Source of the DNA: Smittia aterrima
Taxonomy: Eukaryota; Arthropoda; Insecta; Diptera; Chironomidae
Assembly (NCBI GenBank): GCA_033063855.1
Contig: CP093831.1
Coordinates: 15,438,001-15,502,000, forward strand
Length of the DNA stretch: 64,000 nucleotides
Direction of reading: 5' to 3'
Shown here: positions 22,934-36,600 of the stretch, piece after piece
Position numbering within the stretch: position 1 is the first letter of the stretch
Layout: each line of letters begins with the position of its first letter
Position numbers and translations under genes: made by a program
The notes under the pieces: generated by a model
What the model was told of the DNA's origin: nothing
The model's input: the letters and a program-made list of their open reading frames with translations, nothing else
Database searches by the model: none

Positions 22934-25900
22934 ATGCAGGACAATAACAACATTAACCTGTCAAACGGTGATTCGAGATCACCTGACAGGTTCGCAAATA
23001 TACGTGCAGCTGAAGAGAGAAAATTGTTAGCTAGGAATAACGGACATTCGAGCAAGAAAATTATCATGGAACAGACAAATATTCCGATTCCCGAGGATGA
23101 CAACGAAGACGCTGATAAGAACAGTGGACGTGAAAGTGGCGGAACAGCATCAACACCAGTCGACGTTGACAACACAGATTCTGTGCTCCTTAAAAACGGA
23201 GAGGAGAAGCGAAATAATCCACGACGAGCACTTGAAGCTGTTTACTCTCATTACGACATCTCAAAGAAGTCTCGTCTCCCTTTTCTAGTTTTAAGCGTCA
23301 CGTGTTTCATCCTCTTCCTCATCGTCATAATTCTCGCGATTGTTTGGCCTTACATTCCAAGTTACATGAGAGCAGACGTTTGCATAGACGAGGAATGCTT
23401 CGATGCTACTAAGCAGGTGAGTTGTCAATTAAATTCAATAATTTCAAACGACGAAAAGATTTATTCGATGTTGTTAGGTTCGAGAATAATTATCCTCGGC
23501 TCGTTCCATAAATTTCTCTACTCCACGTAATTTATGGTCCTCCACTTTAGCTACAGAAGCATTAATAAGCCATTTGAAGATTCAATGGATAAATCAGTGA
23601 AAGCTTCTTGTTCTTCTTTTGATGTTTCTCGGTGAGATTAGAATCTCCATATGCGGCTTCCGTTCTGGCACGTGTATCAAGAGATTCAACTCGAACATAA
23701 TGCACTTACAAGAAAAAGTATTTTTAGAGGATGAGACAGAGAGATTCGACAACCGAAACCGAAAATCTTTCGATCCGCTTTTATGTTCCAAAACAAATAT
23801 ATTTTTAATGTCAAGCCGTAAATTTTTATCTCTCTCTCGTGCTGCTCTCCTTGTTGAGAGGAGCGTATGGAAAAGTCATATTTTTTTAGACGTCTTAAAT
23901 TGAAAGCGAAAGCAAAGTATGGATCGTAAAAGAACTTTTTTTCTTCGCTGTGCGTCTTTGGCGGAGGGCTGGAAAGGTTCAAGATAATGGCAGAGTCCAA
24001 TTATGTGTTTTCCGGAATGTAAAGAGATGAGAAACATGAGTAAATCAAATAACGCAGGGGGCGCAGGGGAAATTTGTTTCAAAATTAGTGCCATAAAGCA
24101 AAGAGGGAAGAGATTAGAAAGTGAAATACGATCAAGGCCCGAAGGGGTTCTCCTTACGATAAAACCAAACGCAACACAATTAGGACTTAATGTAAACACT
24201 TGAATTATTGAGCGAGTGCTTTGATTCAATGGCTTTTGCTTTTATCGGTTCGGCCTTCTCTTTATTGTCTGCAAAAAATAAAAATAAAGAAAAATCTCAA
24301 AGTCATTCCATCTTTCAAAACGGAACGAATTGCTTTGCCGAGTGTATACACAAAGTTCTTATATTTCACTTAAAAGCAGAACAGTCATCGTCGTTGGTGA
24401 ATGAATCGTTTTTGTTTAAATTGGAAACAAAGCGCCAAGATTGAAGCTCGCGATGTTTATTTGTACAATGCAAGAAGATTCTCCTTGAGCGATGAAACAT
24501 TTATCTAGTGACGGGCGGCACAGAGTAATCTAAGATTTTTCCAGCAATTTGTTTTCAAAATAAATACAAAGCGGGGTGCCGATCTGCTTAGCGACACCCT
24601 AAGAGGAATTTTCTTCTTAACGAAGTTTATGAAATCAATCTCATTCAAATCAGCGAACTTTTTCGTCTTCATCAAAAGAGGGAAACCATAAAAGAGCCGT
24701 CATCAAAACAAATCGGTCTTAGGAATGATCGCCAGGGAGGAGAGAATAGGAAAAGGAAGGAAGTTTGAATAAGTTCTGTCGCGACTATGAAAGAGAATTA
24801 ACTCTATTCATCGATGAATCTAATTTATGAACCTTCCCTCGGAATAAGGAAAAGTTGATTATTATTGTTATGATTATTGAATGTCGTTAAGCGGCAAATG
24901 ATTTCATCTCGTCGCTTTCTTTGTGATTTGAGACGAAGAGCCGCGAAGGAATATAAAAATAATTTATTTAAATCTCATATTTATCATGATTTGCAAGAAA
25001 GAAGAATTTTAATTCAAGATTGGCGAGGTCTTTTCTCATTTCAAAAAGGAAATTGCCACGAACATTTCCCAAATGTTGTGATTGAAAACGCATATCAAGT
25101 TTGATTAATGACTCGTGTCCGCCTTGTGATCTATGAATGTCACTTCAACTTACGGGATTATTATGATTCGGTTGATTTACGAACGAAAAACTCGAGTGTC
25201 AGTGACTGATGAGAGTCCATAAATAAATTAAATAATTTAATTAACCACTTTCTTCTTGACTTCTCTCTCGCCCCCGAACGCGCCACTTTTCATATTTCTA
25301 AGCGTTAGTCGAGTTGGGAAAAAGCGGCGTTAAATGTTTGCCTGTCTAATGGAATATTTTAGCATTAATTATGATGATTCTTGGCTTTACTCAAAACACT
25401 TCCAGAATCTCGACCGCGGCTTTACTGAAGTGGAAAAATTATTGAGCATTAACTGTTTTTAATAGTCACTTGGGTGAAATTAAGAGGCGACCGCCAACTT
25501 CTGTCATCTTTTAATTTTTCACGTCTTCAATGAAAATTTTCCGCTCAAATGATTTAAACTTTCTCTAATGAAATTCTGTTGTTGGCTGACAAATTACGTT
25601 CAACCACTGTTATTCTATATTTGATGATTATATTTTGACAGCCAGAGCTGTTGCACGATAAAATGCATTTTATTCCCGCTCGACTAATGAAAATTGACGT
25701 TTAAATATATTTGCACTCAGAATGCAAATATGAGCAAAACGTTCCATAAATTAAATAATTTCGAGAATTGAAAACTTCACACCGAGAAATATTTATGTTG
25801 AAACTCTATTAAATTTTTTACTTGATCGCTGACTTTTGTTTGTTTTTAATGAAAACTTTTTATTCACAGATTGTTGGCTGGGCCGATCTGAAGGAGCCAG

Positions 25901-28900
25901 TATGTGAAAACCCGTACAAGTTTTCTTGTGGCAATTTCGTCAATCAGTACCGCAACCACGAACTGTATTTAATTAACAAAGGCGAATGGGACGCGCACTC
26001 CCATTTCGAGTATGAAGGTAGAAGATAATTACTCGACATCGATTTTTGTTTTGAATAACTTTGTTCTTCTTTGAAAATTATAGATTTAAGCGCCACGAAT
26101 GAGTTTATATCAAAACTTCCAAGTCTACCAAGCCGAAGTTCAATACAACCGATGATAAAGAAGCTTTACACGAATTGTATGACCATTCGATCAGAAGAGC
26201 GAACTTCGGAAAATCTTCAAATTCTCAAAACTATTTTGGAAACAGCACGTAAGTTAATTATTATTCAATTTGAATATCAAGTTTAAATTAAATTGCCTTT
26301 GCTTTGCGAAACAGAAATATTTTAGACGGTTGAAGAAAATATTTGAACATGTGTCTTCGATATTTGAATTTTTGATGTCCGTTAAAATGTTATTGAGGCT
26401 TTTTGGCATCATTAGAACTTTTGTTTTCCTGAAAAAAAATATTAAAGTGAAAAGATAATTGTATTAAAGTTTAATAGAAAATTTATTTATATTTAGCTTT
26501 CAAGAAGATGACATTATCTATGATTTAATATTAAATCAGCACGAAAACTTAATGGCAAATTGCATGGAAATTCTGTGGTATTATAATCTCTCATTGCGTG
26601 TTGGTTTGTTTCATTTAAATAGAGTTGTCTAGAAGAAATTGATCTAATTTTAAATAAGTCTGCTCGTAATGGCTTATTTTCTTGGTGGCAAGTAGTCGTT
26701 TTGGAAAGGAGATGATCCTGGGCCTCCTCCTGGAGCGCTTGATCCAGAGTCGGTCGATGGGGCGAAATCGTTTCCTCCGTTTGATGGGAAAGCTGAGCTG
26801 AAAGCATCGGGTGAAGAGAATCCAGCGCCTCCGTCTTGGTATGATTCTGATTGATTGAAGAAGAATTTTTAGAAATTTCTAAAATATTTGACGATTTCTG
26901 AGTAATTACCTTGGATCTTGGAAACGGCTTCTGCTGCTTCTTCCTTTGTCTTGTACTTGACGAAGAAGACCTCTGGTTTGGATGTGACTGGTGGGGCTGG
27001 GGTGTTGTTGGGATCGTTAGCATCATCATCATTATGTTTCTTGGACAAGACATAGACGATGGTCTTTTCTTCGGACTGTTAAGAGAAGCTCGGTCAGTTT
27101 CCGCTGTAATATAAATCTTTAATGCTTATTCTTACCAATGGGAAGTTGGGATATCTGCCGCCGCTTCCATATGCTCCGTAAGTTGGGGCCTTAATGAAGA
27201 TGATCTTATAGTTCTTCTGTGGCTTGACTTCCTTAACCTTTTCTTGGACTTCAGCGTTATCTTCATCATCGGGTGACTCGTGGACATAGAAGTTCTTGGT
27301 AATAGTGGGTTCACCTTGTTGGAAAACTTGTTTGAAAACTGGTGCTGGTCCTGTTACTGGGCCACCTCCGAGATCAATGGCGTGAGAGTTTCCTTGTTGG
27401 AAATCTCCTGGTCCAGAGCTTTGACCGCCTTGGTTTGAGCCGAAGTTGGCAGCGCCAGTGCTAGGCACGCCAAAGTCCTGAGAGGCTCCGCCATGATATG
27501 GGCTTCCTGAAACCAATGGAGCATCATAACTACTAACTCCACAAAACAGCGAAGATCTTCCACAAATGCGAGACCCACCTCCGTTGCCGCCGTGGCTTGG
27601 GCCGCCGTGATGGCCTCCATGACCAGAGCTAGGACGTCCACCGTTGCTAGGGCGTCCACCGTTTGAGCCAGCAGAGCTTGGAACTTGATAGTTGTAGCCT
27701 TGTTGTTGGAGTTTCAGGCCAATGTCTGGTCGGGCCGTGGCTGCGACCAATAGGGTTGCTAAAATCTGTTGGAGCAGAACAATGTGTAACTTAATCTTAA
27801 TCTTCAATCTCAAAATTCAAATGAGCAAAGGGTCGAGAGTTGTATCCTGTTCCGTCGTTTCAACACAATTCGATCTTGAAGAATTTCAATGATCGCTAGA
27901 TTATGCAAAATATTTCGAATAGACATTGGGAGAGTCCATGGATTACAGATTGAGATGTTTTTACGGAAAAATCGTATCACGAGATGGTCAACGAGAAACG
28001 TGAACATTTGAATTCCAAATTCCTTTCTTCATAAATATTCATTTTCGCAACTCGCGGCGACTCGTTTTCATTAACAGCATTTCGGATTCGGATGAATCAT
28101 GCGAAATTTCAAACAAGCTCTTCTGAGGTCAAAATCACATTTAATCAAGATATTCATTATCTCTTGTTGTGTAATAGCCATAAAGCACAATGAAATGTTT
28201 CAGCATTGTTTATCGATCTATCACAATCGAATGTGAGAAGTTCTCTTGTTGCACTTTGGTTGTTCATTCGATTGTAAAGTTTGATCTGATTAAAGATCCA
28301 ATCGGAAAAATGAATTATTGACACGATTTATTGATCGGCTGTTCTGGTTAGATCCTCTTGGTAACGATAATCCAATCCAAAGGGCTCGAAACAAATTATT
28401 TCTTTTGATTGCTCTTTTGATCACACTAAATATTATTTCGAATAATCGAGTAGTTCCAATCCTCGATCACTCACCACAAAAGCACGCATTTTGATAAACT
28501 TAACACTTGATTGTTTGAAATGAAACTGACATATCTAACAAACAAACTTTCGCTTTTTATACTCGAGCCGCCTCAGACTGGTCCATTGGTTTTTGCGCAG
28601 ACACAACAAACACAATCTCGCGATGCGTTAGAAGATGTTAAAGAGTGGAACAGAAGAGTAGGAGAAGATTTGAAGGAAAAAACGATTAAACATTCCGATC
28701 TGATCAAAATCGAATGATTTTTTTGAGTAAAATTGATTAGGCAGCGTAAAGTAAATGAAATTTCTTTGAGATATTTGATGTTCAATTCGGAAAAGATTTC
28801 AAGTAAAAAAGATTCTTCATTGATGCTGACACCAACTGTTCAGTTTCGCTTACAGACTAAGAAACATTTTGCGAGTGCAAAAAGATTTCAAATGCAATTA

Positions 28901-31900
28901 CTTTCAAATTCAAATATAAAGTTTTTGTCATTCATCATTCCAAGAGCGTTTTCAATCGATAGCGGATGAATCAATTGAACATTGAATTGCGTCACAATAT
29001 TTTGCGGTGATCTATTCAAAACCAAAGTTAATGAAGATTCTTTCATCCGTTTATGGAAATTTACTTCCTAATCCTATTTCTGCTTAAGCGGAGTTCAGCA
29101 AGGTGCCAAAAATAAATGATCAGGTTGAGAGAGAAACAAGTTTTTTTATTTTGGATAAGCCTCGAGGCTTTACCTTCCAATCGGAATCCACAAAAGAAAT
29201 GTTCGCGTGCACGGAATTCATTAAATTTAATCTTCGATTTATTGCATCGTCCTCTTCATCAGAAAGGCACAAAGAGCTTGTTTTGGGAATGACTTATGAC
29301 AAAATGATTGGGCCTTTGTCAAATTGACTTGTTAACTTGATAACTTAAAAGTCGAACATAAAGTTGAAGTGAGCAAAATTCGCGGGCATTAAAAATAAGT
29401 CGTAAACTTCACGCGGCTTATTTTAGAAGCTTTGATGATAACGTGGCAAAAATCGTTTACGATCATTCGATGAATTTGGAGCGCTTCGCCATGAAATTCC
29501 TTTGAACGCAATGGAAATGTTAGGTTCGTTTATATGCTAATTCGACGAGTTTTCAAGGGGCGCTTACGCAAATTTCTTCACTTCTCGGAGGCAAAAGCAT
29601 CCCATGGCGTCAACAGATTTCAAGGGAAAGTCCTTGTTACCCCTCTGATCTGAAAATTCGCCGCAACAATAAACAAATCTTTTGTTTTGTGCATCAAACA
29701 ATTAATTACCGCCAATAAAATTCGGTTAAGATCATACACGTTCGTCGTGTTTCGTGAAAAGAAAGACAAAGATATCAATCATCAATATCAATGAAAGACA
29801 AAAACATTTCGCGGTCGAATTCATTTTTTTGATGAAATGTTAATAATTCCTGACGAGAGGACTTGCGGAACAAATTGAACATTCCACAAAGCTCAACCTT
29901 GTGAAACAATTTGCGAGGATCTTTCTTGCGTCAATCTGTTATCATTGAGCAGGTCAGCAGCATTGAGATTGATTTTAAGACTCGCAAATTAGGCGCCGCG
30001 TATTCGGTTTCAAATTGCAGATCGACATCGATGATAATCGAAAACGATGTCGCGCGTCGAGAAGCTTTTTTCAAAAATAGAAAAAGTCCTTGCGAGCTTG
30101 AAACTTCCTTCACTCGTTTCGTCAATCAATGTAATCTTCGTTATTGATTAAAGTTATCATATTTTGCCGAAATGAAACTTTAACAAATATTTTAATCGTA
30201 TCGTGTTTTCATAGCTTGTTCGTGTTTCTTCTGCTTTTTTTGCTTCACTCTTTGCTGATTCGATCAGCCGCTAATAAATTAGCCATAAAGCCGCGTTGCG
30301 GCATGATGTCTCGCTGTGGACCCCACCAGATGCTGCGAATCCCATTAATAGTTCTAGGTGTGATTGAGGAAGAGTTTAAAAGTAAATAAACAGTTATAGT
30401 TGCTCGCTAGATTGAATATCCATTAAGGAAATGAATCACTTGTCACTCGCTTGAAGACAAGCGCTGAAAGTATCGGAAGTAAATGTATCTATCAGCTCGT
30501 AAAATCTCGCATTCGCTTTAAGCTCTTTTTTCGTATACGAAAAAGAGCTAAAGATGCCGAAGAAACAAAAAAAACTGCAAATGTGATTAATCAATGGTGC
30601 CGGTGGAGCGTGCTTAGCTCACGAAGTGTTTAACATCAAATTTGAATATGCGCGCTCGCTCGTTTATATTCCACTAAATTAAATTAAGTCAAAAGACGTT
30701 TTTCTGCGCAAGATGTGACCTTGACAAATTAATCGGTTTTTCTCTTAGCTTGTCATCGTTTCGCCTCCATACCGAAAGGCTTGATGAGTGGTTGACCGAA
30801 GCATTTTACATGCAAATCTGCAGATTATGGTGATTTGCTTACATAAATGATTGAGCTATGTCGGCTTCCGAACTCCAAAAAACTAAAAACTAATTCACTG
30901 GAAAATTAGTCGACGAGTCGACGCAACTTCTTCTTCGTTCGTCCTCCATTAAGAGTACAGGGCCTTCCGCAGTCCGGGGGCTGAGGTGAATTTCCAAATC
31001 GAATATGATAAAATGATAAAGAGTTGACACACATTTATTGCAATATCCAAATATCGTTTCGCATTCCAAACGAAATTCCATCGCTTATTTGAATAGTTCA
31101 ATGATACGACCTGTGCTCATTACGTCTAAGAAGCCGCTTACTCTTTTTGTTATGTAATTTGTTCACGGCCCCTTCCGTTTTTCTATTTCCTGTGTCTAAA
31201 AAAATTGAGATCTACCTGAGAAGAAGAAGAAGAAAAATATCTCTTTGACCTTGAAAACGAGAAGCATCGATTAGAAATGATATTTTGTTGTTTAGACATC
31301 CCGCTATGAAAGTAAAGGTCGATTCAACGATTTTATACGGCCAGTTCGTCATACATAACTGCATCGATTAGGCGATGAGAGTTCATTGATTTTTATTCGT
31401 TTTACCGGCATTTGTTCCATGAAAGGTCAAGTTTAAGTTAATCCGATGCATGTTCCGTAATATTTTTATGTTTTTTTACAAGAGAAGCAAATTTTTTAAT
31501 TTCTCGGAAGTTAAGGCAAAGCAATTACACTTGATGTTGATGAAATAATTGTTGTTTGTGATTATCTAACTAATTAATTTAACAGGAGGATGGAATATTT
31601 TGGAGCAATCGAGTTCGAATCATCAATGGTCATTGTTGGAAAACCTTCCGATCGTTCAAGTCAACTTTGGAGTTCATCCATTCTTCAAAGTCTCGATCGA
31701 AGATGGAAATATTACTTTGTCGGAAGGAGAACTTGGATTGCCGAACGAGCAGCTTTATTACTATCATCGTGATCACCCTGTAAGTCATTAAACTTTATGT
31801 CAATCATCGTGTTATTAATTGTTCTGTCTTGTTTAGATCATCATTGCTTATAAAGAACTCATACGAGATGTACACAACAGTTTGAAGGCCAGCACAAATT

Positions 31901-33639
31901 CAGAAGCTGAAAGCTTTGTCGACAATCTCTTTGGTTTTGAGCGGCGTATTGTGGCTGCAATGAAGACGGCGAGACAAAAGGGCTCCGTATCAAAGATTTT
32001 CAGACTGTACGACGTCAAGACACGTGCTCATTCTTTGCCGATTGACACGACCATTCAAAACATGTTCTCGTCATATCGAGTTGATGACGATACGCCGATC
32101 AAAGTAAAAGACCTCGAACTAATTCATCAGATTTCAGTTGTCGCGACATCGACTGAACCAAAAATTCTCAACGATTTTGTTATGTGGACCCTCGTTCGTC
32201 GTTTCTTACCTCTTATGTCACACAAAATTCGTTCATCTCTGGAGAACTTTCAAAGAAAACTTTATGGCAATCAGTACAACGACATGCCTTGGCACTTTTG
32301 TACTCAGTTGACAACAAATTGGATGAGATTCGGAATTGAAGCGTTGAGACAAAACCCGCAATTGATTGTGGTAAATTTTCCTTTGTCGATTGACTTTGCC
32401 TTTGTCTAATTAAAATCATTTACTCTCAGGTGGATTCATCGAAGATGAAACGAGACGAACTTGATGAGCAGTTGTCTTACGAAGAGCATCTAAACAAAGA
32501 CCAACAAAACTTTGACGACGACTTTGTTAAAATGATTTTCCTTCATCTTCGTAATACCTTCCGTAATGCTATCACAGATGCTTCGTGGATCGACTCTAAG
32601 TTCAGTGAATTCGTTACCCATCGTCTTTCCAACATTCGACTTCAGATGGGAATTCCCCAAAGCATTCTAAGGAATCACAATTACGTTCAGCAACATTATC
32701 ACGAGTTCATTATTAATGAAATCAATTTCCTGGGAAATATTCAACAACATTGGAACATTGAGAAGAAGATTTTGGGAAATCTGCTGAAAGGAAACTTGAG
32801 CGAGGATAATCGTATAATATTCGAAATGTTCTCAACATCGAGAAACGGCGACAACAGGAAGATAAAATACTTAAAGGACTTAAACATGGTGATTATTGAT
32901 CGTCAAGTTATGCGACCACCATATTTCCACTATAAATATCCACTCGCCGTAAACTTCGCAAGAATCGGAACAGATCTCGCGAGTATTCTACTCGAAGCTG
33001 CTTTCGAAATCGGAGAAGAATATAAAGAAATATTGTTCACTGAGAATCAATATATGGCTCAAGAGGAAGATATTTTATTCAAAAATACTTTGGAAGGCGA
33101 TGCACTCAAATGCATTAATGAGTAAGATTGAATTTTTATGCCTTGGGATCTATTTTTATAATATTTTCTTTTAGACTCTACTCGATTGATAACAACACAT
33201 TCACGACACCAACAGCAATCAGAAAAAATCTTTTCTCTTCAATTTCATCATCGACAATTGCACATAGAAGCCTTAAATCGCTGATAACGTTGATTGAGAA
33301 GGAACCAGCAAACTTTGACATGACTTTGATCAAAGCACTTAACATTGACAAGCGACAGAATGGGCTGATGAAGTATGGACACGAAGAGTTGTTCAGTATG
33401 ACTTACATGCAGAAGCATTGCGCAATTATCAGCGACGAATACAAAAATGTTAAAATCTTTGCGGAAAGCAAACTACCAGAAAGACAAACGTGAGTTTCAT
33501 TTGTTAACTCAACTCTCACACGACATTTAACGTCTGAACTTTTCTTTTCAGCTTTGACATCTTATGGAATAACGCTCCCGTCTTATCTGAATCGTTTGAC
33601 TGTTCCACCGACGCGAAGCTGTGCAAAAACATTCTTTAA
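22934..33639 (+). CDS. Neprilysin-like (M13) membrane protein lacking the HExxH zinc site
   Basis: Eight coding exons: 22934-23416, 25870-26017, 26084-26248, 31586-31779, 31837-32370, 32430-33121, 33175-33489, 33552-33639. All junctions are GT-AG and in phase, giving 872 residues. Residues 1-114 are a polar cytoplasmic tail, ~115-140 the single membrane helix, and the rest the M13 ectodomain (PVCENPYKFSCGNF, DFVMWTLVRRFLP, GIPQSIL, NMVIIDRQVMRPPYF). Where active neprilysins have the zinc helix HExxH, this protein has ARIGTDLASILLEAAF (residues ~689-693 = TDLAS). The downstream zinc-ligand motif ENIADxGG and the C-terminal CxVW are also absent. It therefore cannot be a zinc peptidase of the usual kind. 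Drosophila gone early (goe) is a known membrane neprilysin with a lost active site, and orthology is plausible but not proven. Exon 3 is separated from exon 4 by a 5.3-kb intron hosting an antisense gene. Confidence 0.85.
23417..25869 (+). other. First intron of the neprilysin-like gene
   Basis: Donor CAG|GTGAGT at 23417 and acceptor TATTCACAG ending at 25869. It separates the membrane-anchor exon from the first ectodomain exon. No nested gene was recognised, and open frames in it are short and AT-rich. Confidence 0.7.
26674..28489 (-). CDS. Tweedle cuticle protein (DUF243), nested antisense gene
   Basis: Four exons: 28489-28475, 27765-27136, 27075-26910, 26846-26674, all GT-AG and in phase, giving 327 residues. 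The 15-base first exon encodes only MRAFV, the usual Tweedle first exon, and the next exon completes a signal peptide (ILATLLVAATARP). A Gly/Ser/Pro/His-rich low-complexity region follows (~residues 25-110). The DUF243 domain starts at FKQVFQQGEPTITKNFYVH and continues through KNYKIIFIKAPT, PNFPLSEEKTIVYVLSKK and EVFFVKYKTKEEA. The tail is Gly/Ser-rich and ends YLPPRK. Tweedle proteins bind chitin in larval and pupal cuticle and affect body shape; in Drosophila they form a tandem family. Here a single copy lies wholly inside an intron of the neprilysin-like gene on the opposite strand. The CGGSRICG-like cysteine pair in the low-complexity region is unusual for the family. Confidence 0.93.
28524..28561 (-). 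promoter_or_regulatory. Core promoter of the Tweedle gene (TATA + initiator)
   Basis: On the minus strand TATAAAAAG begins at 28561. An insect initiator TCAGTT follows with its A at about 28527, roughly 34 bases downstream, close to the normal TATA-start distance. This predicts a 5' untranslated leader of about 38 bases before the ATG at 28489. A TATA-plus-initiator promoter suits a strongly, stage-specifically expressed cuticle gene. Confidence 0.65.
28562..31585. other. Remaining part of the 5.3-kb intron
   Basis: Intron sequence between the Tweedle promoter and exon 4 of the neprilysin-like gene. It is mostly AT-rich, with two GC-richer islands near 30,290-30,350 and 30,935-30,990 that may be conserved regulatory DNA or unrecognised short exons. 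No complete gene was found. Confidence 0.5.
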
Positions 33640-36600
33640 ATATTTTTTTTCCATCCACTTTTCATTTCAAAGAAATTCAATTCTAATTTATTTTGTCGAG
33701 CTGAAACATGAAAAAGCTTAAGTGAATGTTTGATTCAATTCATCTCTTGTTCAACAATTTCTATAAGAAGAAGAAAAACAATTTTTTTCGTGATAAGGAC
33801 TCAAAAACTAGATCTTAAGAAGAATCAATAGCTCGCTCTCTATATTTTTAGAACGAAGGAAGTTAAATTTTAAGATTTATGTGAAAATAATCTATATCGA
33901 TGTTTTCAATAAAAATGAAATTAGAAATACTAAAAATCTTTTGATGGTGGATGAGAAATCATTTTCCAGAAACGAAAGTAAAAAAAGTAGTTTCCGAGGA
34001 ATCATCAATGCAAATTTTACAAGGAATGGATTTGTTTTTTATTCATTTTTCGCAGCGAATTTAACGTTTATAAAACATTTTATATTCTTAACATTTTTTT
34101 CTTTAATTTTTAAAATTTTGCCATTTTACTTGCATATTCACTTTTTTTTGTCAAACTTAAACATGACTCACGAAAAAGAATTCCGGACCGAATCTCCATC
34201 CAAGCAGTTTGAGGGAAATAACACATTTTAGCACAACTTCAACACGAAAATTGAACTTTTCTGCAAGATTTCCGCCTCAAACTCGATCCACTCTTTCGCT
34301 TTCTGATTGAAGCGTTTTCTAAGGTTAAACATGGATTTCCGGGGAAATTTTTTCATCGATTCTAAACTAGTTTATCTTACAATGAAGCGTTGTCATTTTT
34401 TCCATAATATTTTCATTTTTTTAACGTCTCAGTTCGTAACACTTCTTCATGTATTTTAGGAATAAAACATGAATTTTTTATTGAGTTTGCAATGCCTTGA
34501 ACAATGTTTCTACTACTGTCGTCACCTCCTTCTTTTCAAGTCGATTAATCTTTCTTTTGTCAATCATTTTTTATCTAATGTTTTATTTTTTGTCCCTCAA
34601 AAAACAGAGAACTCTCATTTTTATTTCTTTTTTTCGTATATTTGGCGATTTATTTTTGTCTGCCGATTTGAGCGACATGATTTTTTGGTTTAGCTTTATT
34701 TATTACAAATACTTTAGCTCCACTTTAAGTTCATCTACTTTAAGTATAAACGCTTTAAGAATAAACGCAATTAACTCTTTAAAGCTCTTCAAGAGGAAAA
34801 CTGATAAAACGAGAAGACAAAACCGTGCATGGTCCAGAAATAATTGATATGTTTAAGTATTTTTTATTGAATCAAAGAAAAACTTGAACGTCTAGCGATG
34901 CAAAAGTCTAAAAAATCATTTCGTGACATTTTTCTCTAATGGACGGTTGCGTTTTAGTTCGTTGAGAAATCAAAAACTAATTTTTCTACAAATTAAGAAG
35001 CTGACAGAGAATTATAAAAATTTGGATCAAGATGCGCGAGCAGGAATATATTTCATCAACTTCTGAGTTTTCGGAAGTTTCCTGCTCAACATTTCTATTA
35101 ACTTTTATATTTATATAAAAATTTATCTGCAATTACATTTTTCTTCTTTTTTTGGTGTTTTTCTTTTATAAAACTAAAGTTTTTTAAACTCAAGCTCGAA
35201 TCAATCGAATTTAAGAAAGAGACGAAAGAAATTTCATGGACGGTAAGGAAACCAGATCAAGCTCTAAACCTTTGTCACTATAAAAAGTAAAGCAATGCAG
35301 TTCTGGATGGGAACGAAAAATCTCTAGAAATGTGAAGCCTAACTAACAAGATTTTCTAGATGAATGTGTAATACTGTTACTTTAGGCTTCCTCTAAGGAT
35401 TTCTCAAATAATAACGAAACGATATTCGGGTCCATTTTGCGAAAGTTACATGCGCTTAATGCTAAAGTTTTCTCTTTAATTATTTACTCATAAGAACTTT
35501 GTAAGTTGTCTTAAGCTTTCCTTGTTAATTATTCGAAAAAATTTCTTATGACATTATTCAGCATGACAGACACTTTCTAATCAAAATGTAAGAAGTTTTC
35601 AATCTCAATCGATGGACTTTTGTACCTAAACGTGAATTCTTTTTTTTTTCGTTTAACGTTTAATGAAAAATCTGGAAGAAATGCTTAGGAAAAATTAATT
35701 TCGACTTTGAAAAATATAATTGACTGCTGATCGTTTTGATCAACTCGATATTTCTTCTCGAAAGGTGAAGAAACTTTTGGAGAATTGAAAAAGCTCTTGA
35801 CATAAAAGCTCTCACTTTTCAATATTTTTTTTTTCATTTTTGTCTTTTCCTAAATCGTTAGCAAGATTAATTAAATTAAAATCTTTTTTAGAAATCTTTA
35901 CAATGGGTGAAACGATTTATTAAGCAAATTGTGTCTCGAAATCTAAATCTGAACAACTAATCTGATGATATATTGACTCGACCTGATAACATTCATTTGA
36001 CCATCGAACACTTAATATCGTTCAATGATTTCTTGTTTCATTGATTTCTTTGTAGAGTTTAAACGGGAAAATATATTTGTCTGTTTTGAGGAGCAAAAGC
36101 AATTTGATAAATGTTTACAAAATAGAGATCTCAAAATTCAAGGAAGGAAATAATTATTTTTTCGGGTCTCGATGGGAGTTTAATTGTTTTGCATGAAATA
36201 TAAAAACGACAGTAAATAAATTACTTTTGGATATTGGAAAGATGGTGACGCTTCTTATCTGACTGATCCTTTCTTTTATTCATTTTGCTTATCTCTTATT
36301 ATTTCTTAAATCTATTTTACAAAAATTTACAAAGCGGACTAAATTTTAAAAAATATATTTAAGCAAAATAAATTGTTACGATCAATTTACAGATTTTTAT
36401 TTCATTTCATTCAATCTAATATTATCATGCACCGATTTGTTGGAGTTAAAAATTAAAATAAACCTCTCTCGTCTTCCTATGAATCGTCATAAGTAGTAGC
36501 GAGATTAACTATCAAGGGGCATCTTATTCTTCATCATCATCTTTAACTCAAAGTATCACAATTTGAACTATTTTTTATTTTATATTTTTTTAGAAAACAT

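Noticed and set aside
33881..34847. Two ~116-codon hydrophobic frames downstream of the neprilysin-like gene
   Set aside because: Translations are dominated by Phe/Leu/Ser from T-rich DNA, as expected of 3' untranslated or intergenic sequence. No splice signals or homologues.
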